From contig NZ_VNIP01000003.1 of NCBI RefSeq assembly GCF_008370325.1, forward strand, positions 496,001 to 560,000: a stretch of 64,000 nt of DNA, read 5' to 3'. This document shows, piece by piece, positions 51,881 to 61,006 of this stretch (its first letter is position 1; each line of letters begins with the position of its first letter). A program made the position numbers and the translations under genes. The notes below the pieces were generated by a model. It searched no databases. It was not told the origin of the DNA and worked only from the letters and a program-made list of their open reading frames with translations. Source of the stretch: Martinezella tropici (lineage in GTDB: Bacteria > Pseudomonadota > Alphaproteobacteria > Rhizobiales > Rhizobiaceae).

Positions 51881-54545
51881 ATTTATTGAGCATGCCCTTT
51901 TGACGCGCTGCCGTGACGGCTGCCGTCCGCGTCGAGACGTTGAGCTTGGCAAAGATATTGCGCAGATGGAATTTGATCGTGTTGTCGGAAAGCGTCAGCA
52001 TCCGGCCGATTTCCTTGTTGGAAAGCCCCGAACTCAGCAACTCCAGCACCATGCGTTCCCGGCCGGTAAAGGCGGACCCGCCGTCGGTAATGCCAGGTTC
52101 CTGCATCGTCTCGGGAGCCACGAGCAGAGACTGGAGACGTTTGCGGGTCACGTTTGCCACCGTCGGGTGATTGGCAAGCGCGCGAAGCTCTCCAAGGCCC
52201 GCCGCATGATCGAGATGCAGCAAGGCCCGATAGTCGTCGAGCGGCATCGTCAGCACAAGATCGGAAAGGCGGGCGGCGGCGACATCGGCCCGGCCCTCGG
52301 CAAGCAGGATCCCTATCTCGATGAGAGCAAGCTCGATCGCGCGCGGAACATGCAGGCGCTGGGACTGACGCGTTCTGAACTGGTCGAAGACCTCGCGCGC
52401 CTTGGAGACTTCACCGAGCGCCAGATAAGCGCGCGTCCAGAAAATTGCCGGCGTCGCGCCGCGCAGATGGATGGAAAGCAGATTGTCGCGATCCGCAACG
52501 ATTGCCTGTACGCCGAAACCACTGGCTTCGGCGTGCCGGATCGCCTGATCGAGATCGCCCGATGCCATGAGAAGCATGGCGCGCTCGCCATCGATCAGGC
52601 GGGTGAGCCGATCGAAGCCGCGGCGCCGCGCCGCCGCACGAATGCGATCCATGGCAGCGTGGGCCGCCAGGAAATCCTCATGCATGCGCAAGACCTGTTG
52701 TTCGGCCATGAAACCCGCTGCGAGAAGATCAAACCATGTATCGTGGCGCTCGAGATGCGGCAGCGCCCATTCGAGCATGCCGGCCGCGGCATCTGCCTCG
52801 CCCCGCATCGACAGAACTTCCGCCTTGAGGACTTGGCCGACCGCGTCGAGATCGCTGCCGGGAGCGATATTGGTCTGGGCTTCGCTGATCAGTTCGTCGT
52901 AAGCGGCAAGCGCGCTCGCGCAATCGCCCGACAGAAAGAAGGCCTGGCCGATATGCGTGTAGAGATGCATCGCACCGAAATCGGCGCCGCCGTCACGAAA
53001 GGCGCGAATGGCGAGATGACCGTAATGCAGCGCCCGATCTAGTTCGCCTCGGATCAGGAAATTATAGGACAGCATATTGAGCGCCAGCGCCCGATGGATG
53101 AGTTCCATGCCGTCCGGCTGCTGCAAATCATCTTCCAATGCCGAAAGATCGGCCGAGCTCGCCCAATGATCCGTATAAAGCGCAAGGAGAATGCGCACGA
53201 CGCGAAGGTCTTTCGCAAGGATCGGATCACCCGCGGCGGCGCGCTCGGCCGTGACGAGGTAGTGATTGGCTGCGGCAAGCTGCGCCGCTTTGGCATGAAA
53301 AATCGAAAGTCCCAGTGTCGCGAGCGGAAAGCGGACCAGATCGATCTCCGATGCATGTCCGCTCAAGGCCTGGAAAAGCGTTGCGCCGCCCCGCGTGGTG
53401 GCATAGACGCGCCGCCAGCCGCCGGCGGTTTCGACAATGCGCGCCGCAAGATTGGCATCGCCCGCCAGAAGCGCATGGTGGACGGCGCGGTCGATGTCGC
53501 CGCGCGCCTCGAACCAGTGTGCCGCCCGATTCAGGGCGCGGTTGGCATCGACACCCCTGCGACTGGCGGTTCTCTTGAGAAACTCGTTGAAGACCGGGTG
53601 GAACCGCATCCAGTTGCCAGGCCCGGCAAGCAAGGTCACCGGAAGAGCGTACTCATTCAGCCGCTCGATCAAGCCGGCGTGTCCGCCACGTCCCAGCACC
53701 GCTTCGAGAAGCGGCTGATTGAAAGCCGGCAAGGCGGCCGTCTCGACCAGAAACAGGCGGATATCCTCGGGCAGATGTTCAAACACCTGCTCCGAGAGGT
53801 AGGCGCCCATATCGGCGCCGCCGCCGTCGAAGGAGGCGAGAATGGTGTCGCTTTCCTCGGATTCCGCGACCAGCAGGCTCACCATCTGCAACGCGACGGC
53901 CCAGCCCTCCGTGCGGCGATTGAAGGAGCCGACCTGCTCTTCGGTCAGATGCGCACCCTTACCTTCGAACAACTCTCGCGCTTCCGCATCGGAAAAGCCG
54001 AGTTCGGTCACACCGAACTGCTTGAATTCGCCGCGCAGCCGCAATGCCGACAGAGGAAAGCGCGGCGGACTGCGGCTGACCAGCACCAGCTTGACGTGCT
54101 CGAGCGAAAGATCGGCAAGGATCTTTGCCATCAGGGCCTCGGTCGCATCGGTCTGAGCGAAGTGATAATCGTCGAGGAAAATGACGAGCGGCTCTTCGAT
54201 CTTGCGCAGGCGCGTCCCGAGTACGGAAAGAAGCGCTGCGGCCGGCAGGTTGCCGACATCCGCACCGTCCTCGTTCAAAAGCGTCTGCAGGGCATCGATC
54301 AAAGCGAGCAGGAAAGCTTCCTGGTTCGTATGCTCGGCATCGAGCGACACCCAGCACAGCTTGACCCCGTCTTCCTTCAGCAACTCGTACCATTGGACGG
54401 CGAGCGACGTCTTGCCGTAGCCGGCGGGCGCGACAATGGTCGTCAAGCGGCGCAGCCCGGCGCGCCGGAGCTGCCGCAACAGGTCGCTACGTCTAATAGT
54501 TTGCTGCCCGCTGGACGGGGGAGCAAATCGATTCTGTCCACTCAT
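51879..54545 (-). CDS. LuxR-family MalT-type (STAND) regulator
   Basis: 888 aa from the ATG at 54545 (MSGQNRFAPPSS); an upstream extension to 54671 lacks support. Walker A APAGYGKTS near residues 38-46, FLDDYHF near 125, then a long TPR-like helical part, and a C-terminal GerE helix-turn-helix (LELLSSGLSNKEIGRMLTLSDNTIKFHLRNIFAKL). This is the MalT-type layout, in which a small molecule and ATP trigger activation. It is upstream of hyuB on the same strand and is the likely activator of hyuB-hyuA-ABC. Confidence 0.9.
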   Translation of the reverse strand: MSGQNRFAPPSSGQQTIRRSDLLRQLRRAGLRRLTTIVAPAGYGKTSLAVQWYELLKEDGVKLCWVSLDAEHTNQEAFLLALIDALQTLLNEDGADVGNLPAAALLSVLGTRLRKIEEPLVIFLDDYHFAQTDATEALMAKILADLSLEHVKLVLVSRSPPRFPLSALRLRGEFKQFGVTELGFSDAEARELFEGKGAHLTEEQVGSFNRRTEGWAVALQMVSLLVAESEESDTILASFDGGGADMGAYLSEQVFEHLPEDIRLFLVETAALPAFNQPLLEAVLGRGGHAGLIERLNEYALPVTLLAGPGNWMRFHPVFNEFLKRTASRRGVDANRALNRAAHWFEARGDIDRAVHHALLAGDANLAARIVETAGGWRRVYATTRGGATLFQALSGHASEIDLVRFPLATLGLSIFHAKAAQLAAANHYLVTAERAAAGDPILAKDLRVVRILLALYTDHWASSADLSALEDDLQQPDGMELIHRALALNMLSYNFLIRGELDRALHYGHLAIRAFRDGGADFGAMHLYTHIGQAFFLSGDCASALAAYDELISEAQTNIAPGSDLDAVGQVLKAEVLSMRGEADAAAGMLEWALPHLERHDTWFDLLAAGFMAEQQVLRMHEDFLAAHAAMDRIRAAARRRGFDRLTRLIDGERAMLLMASGDLDQAIRHAEASGFGVQAIVADRDNLLSIHLRGATPAIFWTRAYLALGEVSKAREVFDQFRTRQSQRLHVPRAIELALIEIGILLAEGRADVAAARLSDLVLTMPLDDYRALLHLDHAAGLGELRALANHPTVANVTRKRLQSLLVAPETMQEPGITDGGSAFTGRERMVLELLSSGLSNKEIGRMLTLSDNTIKFHLRNIFAKLNVSTRTAAVTAARQKGMLNK

Positions 54546-54882
54546 GGGCCGGATGATGCTGTCTTGGCAAGCAGTTTGCAACCCGCGCGAAAACGTTTGC
54601 AAAGCCGGTTGATCTCTATCGTTCAGAAGACTACGCCTACATGCAATAGTTGATTTTTCTCGCCATCGCAACGAAAAGCGCGAGGTCTTCGAAACGGGGA
54701 TGGATTGAGACGAAACCCGGGCCGTAGACCCTCTATCGACATGTTTACGAGAACAAAATTTTGCCGGTTCCGCCTATAAACCGTCCGTTAGGGATTTGTT
54801 GACCATAATCGAAGGTATAGCGATGCCGCAGGCGCGGCGCCTCTGAGTTCTGTGTCTATTAGCAAGGGCGAAAGTCGTATCC
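54546..54882. other. intergenic region between MalT-like gene and DUF882 gene
   Basis: About 340 bp between divergent genes. It must hold both promoters, but I see no convincing boxes, no palindrome and no credible small gene. Confidence 0.5.
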
Positions 54883-56211
54883 GTGCATCACGCGATCTTT
54901 TCCATCTCGGCGACAACTTTCGCCATGGCCTCCTCCTTCGTCGCTTGCCGGGTGGCGCTGATCGCGATGCTGATGCTTGGCGCCTTTGCCGGCTCGGCTG
55001 CGGCCGAAGACCGGGCGCTCAAGCTCTTCTTCACCCATACCGGGGAAAGGGCGACCATCGTCTTCAAGCGCGGCGGCAAATATGATCCGAGAGGCCTTGC
55101 CCAGATCAACCGCTTCTTGCGCGACTGGCGAAAGAACGAACCGACCCGGATCGCTCCGGAATTGCTCGATCTCGTCTGGGAGGTCTATCAACGCAGCGGC
55201 GCTAAGGAACCCATACACGTCGTCTCGGCCTACCGCTCTCCCTCGACCAACGGCATGCTGCGCAACCGCTCGCGCAGTTCCGGCGTCGCAAAGCACAGCC
55301 AGCACACGCTCGGCAAGGCGATGGATTTCTATATCCCCGGCGTGAAGCTTGCGAGCTTGCGCGCAATTGCCATGCAGATGCAGATCGGCGGCGTCGGCTT
55401 TTATCCCAATTCAGGCTCGCCCTTCGTGCATCTGGATGTCGGCAGGGTTCGCGCATGGCCGAGAATGTCGCGCCAGGAACTGGCACGGCTTTTCCCGAGT
55501 GGGCAGACGCTGCATATGCCGGCGGACGGCAGACCGCTGCCGGGCTACGAGGTAGCGGTCGCGCAATCCAGGAAGCGGCCATCCCAGGTAAGCAGCAGGA
55601 TCGCGGCCGTGGTAGAGGACGATGATGATGCCGGATCGTCGGCTGCATCTCGTAGCGGTGTACCCGACAGCAGCCTTATGACCAGCATGCTGCCGACGCC
55701 CAGGAGCCGAGCCGTGAACGGGCTGGAGGCTCAGCTCGACAAGCGCGTGGCTGAAGAAAGCAAAGAGCAGCCCTTTGCCGATCTGGCCGCCTATGCCGTT
55801 CCGCTGCCGGCATGGCGCCCCATAAGCGTCGTCGTCATCCCGACGGCCGCCCCTGAAAGGCCCGCCGCCCCCGTTGTGCTGGCAAGCCTCGTGGTGGGAC
55901 GCAACGACGCCGGAAAACTCGTCGTGTCGGACAATGCGAAGAATATGGCCGATAGCGCCATGGCAAAGATGCAGCCAATGGCGCAGCTGCCGAGCTCCGC
56001 CGCGCAGGAAATATCCGGCGGCGTCGGGGCCATGTCGACCGGGGCCATTGTCGCCTGGGCGTTGCAGCCGCCAGGCACGGCAGCCAACATGACGCTCCCA
56101 AGCCTCATCAGCGCGCCGATACCGATGCATGAGGATATGGCCGACATTCAGGACGGCACCGCCTATGACGGTGACGACTTCGATGTCGAGCGGTTCGGCT
56201 TCGAAGGCTGA
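54883..56211 (+). CDS. DUF882 / MepK-like peptidase with long C-terminal tail
   Basis: 442 aa from a GTG at 54883; an ATG at 54925 (MASSFVACR) is an alternative start. The signal peptide ends at GSAAAED. The DUF882 domain (about residues 45-215) has the metal-ligand set of M15/MepK-type murein peptidases: HTLGKAMD (His-x6-Asp) and FVHLDVG with a second His. From about residue 225 the protein continues with some 215 residues of low complexity, Ala/Pro/Ser-rich, and an acidic end (DGTAYDGDDFDVE). E. coli MepK lacks this tail. It is most probably a periplasmic peptidoglycan enzyme. Confidence 0.85.
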   Translation: MHHAIFSISATTFAMASSFVACRVALIAMLMLGAFAGSAAAEDRALKLFFTHTGERATIVFKRGGKYDPRGLAQINRFLRDWRKNEPTRIAPELLDLVWEVYQRSGAKEPIHVVSAYRSPSTNGMLRNRSRSSGVAKHSQHTLGKAMDFYIPGVKLASLRAIAMQMQIGGVGFYPNSGSPFVHLDVGRVRAWPRMSRQELARLFPSGQTLHMPADGRPLPGYEVAVAQSRKRPSQVSSRIAAVVEDDDDAGSSAASRSGVPDSSLMTSMLPTPRSRAVNGLEAQLDKRVAEESKEQPFADLAAYAVPLPAWRPISVVVIPTAAPERPAAPVVLASLVVGRNDAGKLVVSDNAKNMADSAMAKMQPMAQLPSSAAQEISGGVGAMSTGAIVAWALQPPGTAANMTLPSLISAPIPMHEDMADIQDGTAYDGDDFDVERFGFEG

Positions 56212-56241
56212 GGCCGCCTTCGTCCCCTCGCCGGTGACAAA

Positions 56242-56940
56242 TCAGTTCGATGCATCCGGTGGCCGACCCGCGTGCTCCGACAACGACAGCTCAGCCAGAC
56301 CGCCAAGCGTAAAGCGAGCCAGCCGGTTCGCCAGTTCCTCATCCGTAGTCGCATCCCGCCCAAGCACCGGAATGATCTCGGACACGCGTTTTTCGGCCAC
56401 CAGAAGCATAAAGCAAGGCGCCATCGTCGAAAACGCGGCCTGAGCCACAAGCGGATGGTCCGGCGCCACGCCAAGGATCTGGGCGATGACACTAAACAGT
56501 AAAGCCTTTTTGGGCTCGATCTCCTCACGGCGAAGCTTGTCGATATGAGGTGTCGGCGCGATCACTTCGCGGACGATCACCTTGGCCGGCCATGAATTCT
56601 CATTCCCTGTCCTGACCACCTTTACCAGCAGGCCGATAAACCGGCGCAGCTTCTCTTTCGGATCGATGTCCGCATTAATCATGCGGGCGAGCACGTCGTA
56701 ACTCATCAGGCGATGATGCGCCTCTGCAAGGACGTTTTCGTACAAAGCCTCGATGCCGCCGAAATGATAATTGACGGCAGCCGCGTTCGTTCCCGCACGC
56801 AGGGCGATTTCCTTTGCGGTCGCGCGGTCGAAGCCGAGTTCGGCGAAAACGGCGCCGCCGGCTTCGAGCAGGCTCATGCGCGTGGCCGCACCGTCCTGCC
56901 GATCTCGTGATCGCGCCATTCGTTTATTGCCTCTGGCCAT
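56242..56940 (-). CDS. cecR: CecR-type TetR regulator
   Basis: 232 aa, start at 56940 with AAGGCAGAG before it. N-terminal helix-turn-helix: RMSLLEAGGAVFAELGFDRATAKEIALRAGTNAAAVNYHFGG. The size and the sequence VVRTGNENSWPAKVIVREVIAPT are those of the YbiH/CecR group, and the gene is divergent from a ybhGFSR-type exporter operon, the same pairing as in E. coli. It probably represses the exporter and itself. Confidence 0.88.
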   Translation of the reverse strand: MARGNKRMARSRDRQDGAATRMSLLEAGGAVFAELGFDRATAKEIALRAGTNAAAVNYHFGGIEALYENVLAEAHHRLMSYDVLARMINADIDPKEKLRRFIGLLVKVVRTGNENSWPAKVIVREVIAPTPHIDKLRREEIEPKKALLFSVIAQILGVAPDHPLVAQAAFSTMAPCFMLLVAEKRVSEIIPVLGRDATTDEELANRLARFTLGGLAELSLSEHAGRPPDASN

Positions 56941-56959
56941 TGTCTCTGCCTTCCATTAA

Positions 56960-57002
56960 TTCAAATATTAATTTGAAATTTGAATTTGACAAGTGCTATA
57001 AT
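56960..57002 (+). promoter_or_regulatory. promoter of the ybhGFSR-type operon with overlapping dyad
   Basis: TTGAAA (56973-56978) and TATAAT (56997-57002) are 18 bp apart. A dyad TTCAAAT-ATTA-ATTTGAA (56960-56977) overlaps the -35 box. That is a good position for repression by the adjacent CecR-type protein. Confidence 0.6.
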
Positions 57003-57072
57003 CTGCTCCGGATCAATCTCGGTCACCATTCGTTTCACCAGAGCCGACCGCTCGTTCGGAGTTCAACAAAGC

Positions 57073-58083
57073 ATGCAGCGTGTCATCGTCATCCTGGTCT
57101 TATTGATCGCCATCGCGGGCGGTGCCTGGTGGTATCTCCATCGGGATAACGGCTCGAACGATGTCGTTCTCTATGGAAATATCGACTTCAGACAACTCAC
57201 TCTTGCCTTCAATGGCAGCGAACGTGTGGCCGAAGTCCTTGTCGAAGAGGGCGCGCAAGTCAAGAAAGGCCAGATCGTCGCCCGGCTGGATACCAGCCGG
57301 CTCCAACCGCAGGTCAACCAAGCAGAAGCGCAGGCTGCCAGCCAACGCGCCAATCTCAGCCGCCTCAAGAACGGCAGCCGCCCCGAGGAGATCGCCCAGT
57401 CTCGCGCCAATGTCGAATCCGCCAGGGCGGAGGCCATCAATGCCCGCGCCCAGTTCGAACGTCAGAACGCGCTTGCTCCCAAGGCAGCCGTCAGCCAGCA
57501 GGCTCTGGACGAAGCCCGTTCGGCCGCCGCCGTCGCCGATGCCAAGGTCATCGCAAACCAGAAGGCGCTCGATCTGCTCGTTGCCGGCTCGCGCGTAGAG
57601 GATATTGAGGAGGCCGAAGCGCAGCTGCATGCGGCTGAGGCCAATGTCGCGCTTCTCCATCAACAGCTTGCCGACGCCGAATTGAGAGCACCCGTCGACG
57701 CTATCGTGCAGTCCAGGCTGATCGAGCCCGGCGAAATGGCGTCTCCCACCCGAGCCGCCTTCTCGCTTGCGACCATCAGCCCGAAATGGGTGCGTGCCTA
57801 TGTCTCGGAAACCCAGCTTGGGATGCTCCGTCCCGGCATGAAAGCCTCCGTCACTGTGGATTCGCTGCCAGGGCGGACGATCGGGGGATGGATCGGCTTC
57901 ATTTCCTCCGTTGCAGAGTTCACGCCGAAATCGGTTGAGACGGAGGAATTGCGCACGAGCCTCGTCTACGAGGTCAGGATCTTCGTCGACGACCCCGACA
58001 ACATGCTGCGGCTGGGCATGCCGGCAACCGTCCAGCCGCTTGCCGGCGAACTGGCGGCTCCGCCAACCGCGCAGCAGCAATAG
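57073..58083 (+). CDS. ybhG: HlyD-type membrane-fusion protein (YbhG-like)
   Basis: 336 aa from the ATG at 57073; a longer frame upstream crosses the promoter. A single N-terminal membrane segment (VIVILVLLIAIAGGAWWYL), then a biotinyl-lipoyl-like barrel (VLVEEGAQVKKGQIVARLD), a coiled coil with SQQALDEARSAAAVADAK, and a C-terminal barrel (LIEPGEMASPTRAAFSLATISP). It connects the inner-membrane exporter with an outer-membrane channel. Confidence 0.9.
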   Translation: MQRVIVILVLLIAIAGGAWWYLHRDNGSNDVVLYGNIDFRQLTLAFNGSERVAEVLVEEGAQVKKGQIVARLDTSRLQPQVNQAEAQAASQRANLSRLKNGSRPEEIAQSRANVESARAEAINARAQFERQNALAPKAAVSQQALDEARSAAAVADAKVIANQKALDLLVAGSRVEDIEEAEAQLHAAEANVALLHQQLADAELRAPVDAIVQSRLIEPGEMASPTRAAFSLATISPKWVRAYVSETQLGMLRPGMKASVTVDSLPGRTIGGWIGFISSVAEFTPKSVETEELRTSLVYEVRIFVDDPDNMLRLGMPATVQPLAGELAAPPTAQQQ

Positions 58084-58095
58084 AACGAGGATGCC

Positions 58096-59856
58096 ATGAG
58101 CGCCGGCGATCTCTCGGTAATAGCAAGCAAGCTTTGCAAGACGTTTCATCGGGATACCGGAGAAACGGTGGAAGCGCTCGCCGATGTCTCGCTCGACGTT
58201 CGGAAAGGCGCGCTGACGGCGCTCGTCGGCCCGGATGGCGCCGGCAAGACGACGTTGCTGCGCTTGGCATGTGGCCTCATCGCACCCGATAGCGGCAGTT
58301 TGCAAGTGATCGGCTTTGATATCGCCGCGGAGCCACAGCATGTTCAGGACCGGATCGGCTATATGCCGCAGAAATTCGGCCTCTATGAAGATCTGAGCGT
58401 TCAGGAGAACCTCGATCTTTACGCCGATCTGCATGGCGTGACGCAATCGAAGCGCGACGAAACCTACCCGCGTCTCTTCGAAATGACGCAGCTTGGGCGC
58501 TTCAAGGAACGGCCGGCGGGAAAATTGTCTGGTGGTATGAAGCAGAAGCTCGGCCTTGCCTGCACACTGGTGCGGGCACCCGAACTGCTGCTGCTCGACG
58601 AGCCCACCGTCGGCGTCGATCCGCTGTCGCGGCGCGAACTCTGGGAAATCGTCTTCAAGCTCGTCAAGGAGGACGGGCTCTCGGTGATCGTGGCGACCTC
58701 CTATCTCGATGAGGCCGAACGCTGTGAACACGCCGTGCTCATGCACGCGGGCAGGATCCTCGATCAGGGAGCACCTGCCGACATAACGAAGAAGGCTGAT
58801 GGCTGCTGCTTCATGGTGCCCACACCGAAGGACATGCCGGCAAGGTCCCTGCAGGCGCGTCTTTTCGCCCTGCCTGGTATTATCGACGCCGTCCCGGAAG
58901 CCGGCCGGGTCAGGATCGTGCGCAAGGCGGATCAAAAGGACACACCGCTGCTAGTGGACGACACCGAGCTCGACGCCGAAAGCGTGGCACCGCGTTTCGA
59001 AGATGCCTTCATGATGCTGTTCGATGCCGTTGCCGGAGATGCCGAGCGCAGGACACACATTTCCCGGCCATCGGATAATCACAACAGCGCCGAAACCGTC
59101 GTCGAGGTTCACGACCTCGTCCGCAAGTTCGGGGATTTCACCGCCGTCGACCAGGTCAGCTTCAGCGTCCGCAAGGGCGAGGTCTACGGTCTGCTTGGCC
59201 CCAACGGAGCAGGGAAAAGCACGACATTCCGGATGCTTTGCGGCCTGCTTCCCGCAAGTGGCGGCACATTGATGGTCGCCGGCTCCGATCTGCGGCGAGC
59301 CGGTGCCAAGGCCCGAGAGCGGCTGGGCTATGTCGCACAAAAGTTTTCGCTCTACGGCCAGCTGAGTGTCGACGAGAATCTGGAGTTCTTCGCAAGCGCC
59401 TATGGGCTGCGCGGCAAACAAAGAAAGGACAGGATCGCCGCTTTGAAGAACCAGTTCGAACTGGACCAATTCTCCAGGCTGCCCAGCGGCCAACTGCCCG
59501 GAGGCTTCAAGCAGCGGCTGGCGCTTGCCGCCGCCCTGCTGCACGAGCCGGATATTCTCTTCCTCGACGAAGCAACCAGCGGCGCCGATCCGCTAGCGCG
59601 GCGGCAATTCTGGGGCCGGATCACCGTCCTGTCCGAGCAAGGCGTGACCATCATCGTGACGACGCATTTCATGGAAGAAGCCGAATATTGCGACCGGATC
59701 ATCATCCTGGATGCCGGCAAGAACCTGGCCGAAGGAACGCCGGTCGAAATCCGCGCCCATGCCGGGACACGCGGCGAGGCGGCGGCAACGATGGAGGAGG
59801 CCTTCATCGCGATCGTCGAGCAGGAGCGTAACAAACAGGCGGAGAAAGCGGCATGA
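58096..59856 (+). CDS. ybhF: double-ATPase ABC protein (YbhF-like)
   Basis: 586 aa with two nucleotide-binding domains in one chain. NBD1: GPDGAGKTT, LSGGMKQKL, LLLLDEPTVG. NBD2, from about residue 335: GPNGAGKST, LPGGFKQRL (signature with Pro in place of Ser), LFLDEATSGAD (Ala in place of Pro). The changes in NBD2 occur in related YbhF-type proteins as well, by recollection. It energises YbhS and YbhR. Confidence 0.92.
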   Translation: MSAGDLSVIASKLCKTFHRDTGETVEALADVSLDVRKGALTALVGPDGAGKTTLLRLACGLIAPDSGSLQVIGFDIAAEPQHVQDRIGYMPQKFGLYEDLSVQENLDLYADLHGVTQSKRDETYPRLFEMTQLGRFKERPAGKLSGGMKQKLGLACTLVRAPELLLLDEPTVGVDPLSRRELWEIVFKLVKEDGLSVIVATSYLDEAERCEHAVLMHAGRILDQGAPADITKKADGCCFMVPTPKDMPARSLQARLFALPGIIDAVPEAGRVRIVRKADQKDTPLLVDDTELDAESVAPRFEDAFMMLFDAVAGDAERRTHISRPSDNHNSAETVVEVHDLVRKFGDFTAVDQVSFSVRKGEVYGLLGPNGAGKSTTFRMLCGLLPASGGTLMVAGSDLRRAGAKARERLGYVAQKFSLYGQLSVDENLEFFASAYGLRGKQRKDRIAALKNQFELDQFSRLPSGQLPGGFKQRLALAAALLHEPDILFLDEATSGADPLARRQFWGRITVLSEQGVTIIVTTHFMEEAEYCDRIIILDAGKNLAEGTPVEIRAHAGTRGEAAATMEEAFIAIVEQERNKQAEKAA

Positions 59857-61004
59857 ACGAACCCGTCGATAGCCCTGGCCACGGATTGCGCGCAGCTCTG
59901 CGCCGCATCCGCGCGCTCATCCGCAAGGAGACCTGGCAGCTTCTGCGCGACCCAAGCAGCATCGCGATCGGCATCGTCATGCCGGTGGCGCTGCTTATCC
60001 TGTTCGGATACGGCATCAATCTGGACGTCAAGAACGTTCCCGTTGCGATCGTCATGGAAGAGAATTCGGCCGAGGCGCGCGGGCTGGCCTCGGCCTTCGA
60101 ACTCTCCAGCTATTTTTCGCCGAAGCCGGTCAAGACGATGGCCGAAGCCGAAAAGATGCTTCTGTCATCGAAGGCAAGGGTAATTCTGCGCATTCCCTCA
60201 GATTTCGCGCGTAAAATGGCCTCTGGCAATGGCGAGGTGCAGATAGTCGTCAACGGCAGCGATGCAAACACCGCCCGCATTTCGCTGAGCTACGCCGAAG
60301 CGGCAGTCGGCGTCTGGAATGCCAAGGAAGCGTCCCGCAAAGGGGCGGCCGCCGGCAGCGGCGTGACGATCGAGTCCCGGCTTTGGTTCAACGAAGCCAA
60401 TGACAGCAGCTATTTTCTGGTCCCGGGGCTCGTCGTCCTCGTCATGACGCTGATCGGCGCGCTCCTGACCGCGCTCGTCATGGCGCGGGAATGGGAACGC
60501 GGCACTTTCGAGGCGCTGTTCGTGACACCAGTCCGCTCGGGCGAAATCCTGCTCGGCAAGACGGTCCCCTATTTTCTTCTCGGGCTCGCCGGGCTTGCGC
60601 TTTGCGTCGTCGGCAGCCGGCTGCTCTTCGGCGTGCCGCTTCGAGGGTCGCTGCTGATCCTGACCGTCGTCTCCATGCTCTATCTCCTGGTGGCGCTTGG
60701 GCTCGGCCTTGCCATATCCTCGATCACGAAGAGCCAGTTCATCGCCAGTCAGGTGACCGTTCTCGTCACCTTCCTGCCGGCAATGATGCTCTCGGGCTTC
60801 ATGTTCGACCCGAGGAGCATGCCCTTTGCCGTACAGATCATCACCTATATCTTCCCCGGCCGCTACTTCGTCACCCTGTTGCAGACCCTGTTTCTCGCCG
60901 GCAACATCTGGAGCGTCATCCTGCCAAACGCGGCCGTGCTGGCCGGCATGGCCGCAGCACTTCTGGCGCTTGCCGTGCGCATGACCCGCAAGAGGATCGC
61001 GTAG
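59853..61004 (+). CDS. ybhS: ABC-2 type permease (YbhS-like)
   Basis: 383 aa, overlapping the ATPase gene by ATGA. ABC-2 layout: an N-terminal membrane helix (IAIGIVMPVALLILFGYG), a large periplasmic domain with DVKNVPVAIV, and five C-terminal membrane helices with the REWERGTFEALFVTPV motif and FPGRYFVTLLQTLFL. A partner of YbhR. Confidence 0.92.
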   Translation: MNEPVDSPGHGLRAALRRIRALIRKETWQLLRDPSSIAIGIVMPVALLILFGYGINLDVKNVPVAIVMEENSAEARGLASAFELSSYFSPKPVKTMAEAEKMLLSSKARVILRIPSDFARKMASGNGEVQIVVNGSDANTARISLSYAEAAVGVWNAKEASRKGAAAGSGVTIESRLWFNEANDSSYFLVPGLVVLVMTLIGALLTALVMAREWERGTFEALFVTPVRSGEILLGKTVPYFLLGLAGLALCVVGSRLLFGVPLRGSLLILTVVSMLYLLVALGLGLAISSITKSQFIASQVTVLVTFLPAMMLSGFMFDPRSMPFAVQIITYIFPGRYFVTLLQTLFLAGNIWSVILPNAAVLAGMAAALLALAVRMTRKRIA

Positions 61005-61006
61005 CC

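Noticed and set aside
56986..57002. TTGACA followed by TATAAT as a promoter
   Set aside because: The two boxes are only 5 bp apart; the TTGAAA at 56973 with 18-bp spacing is the workable -35.
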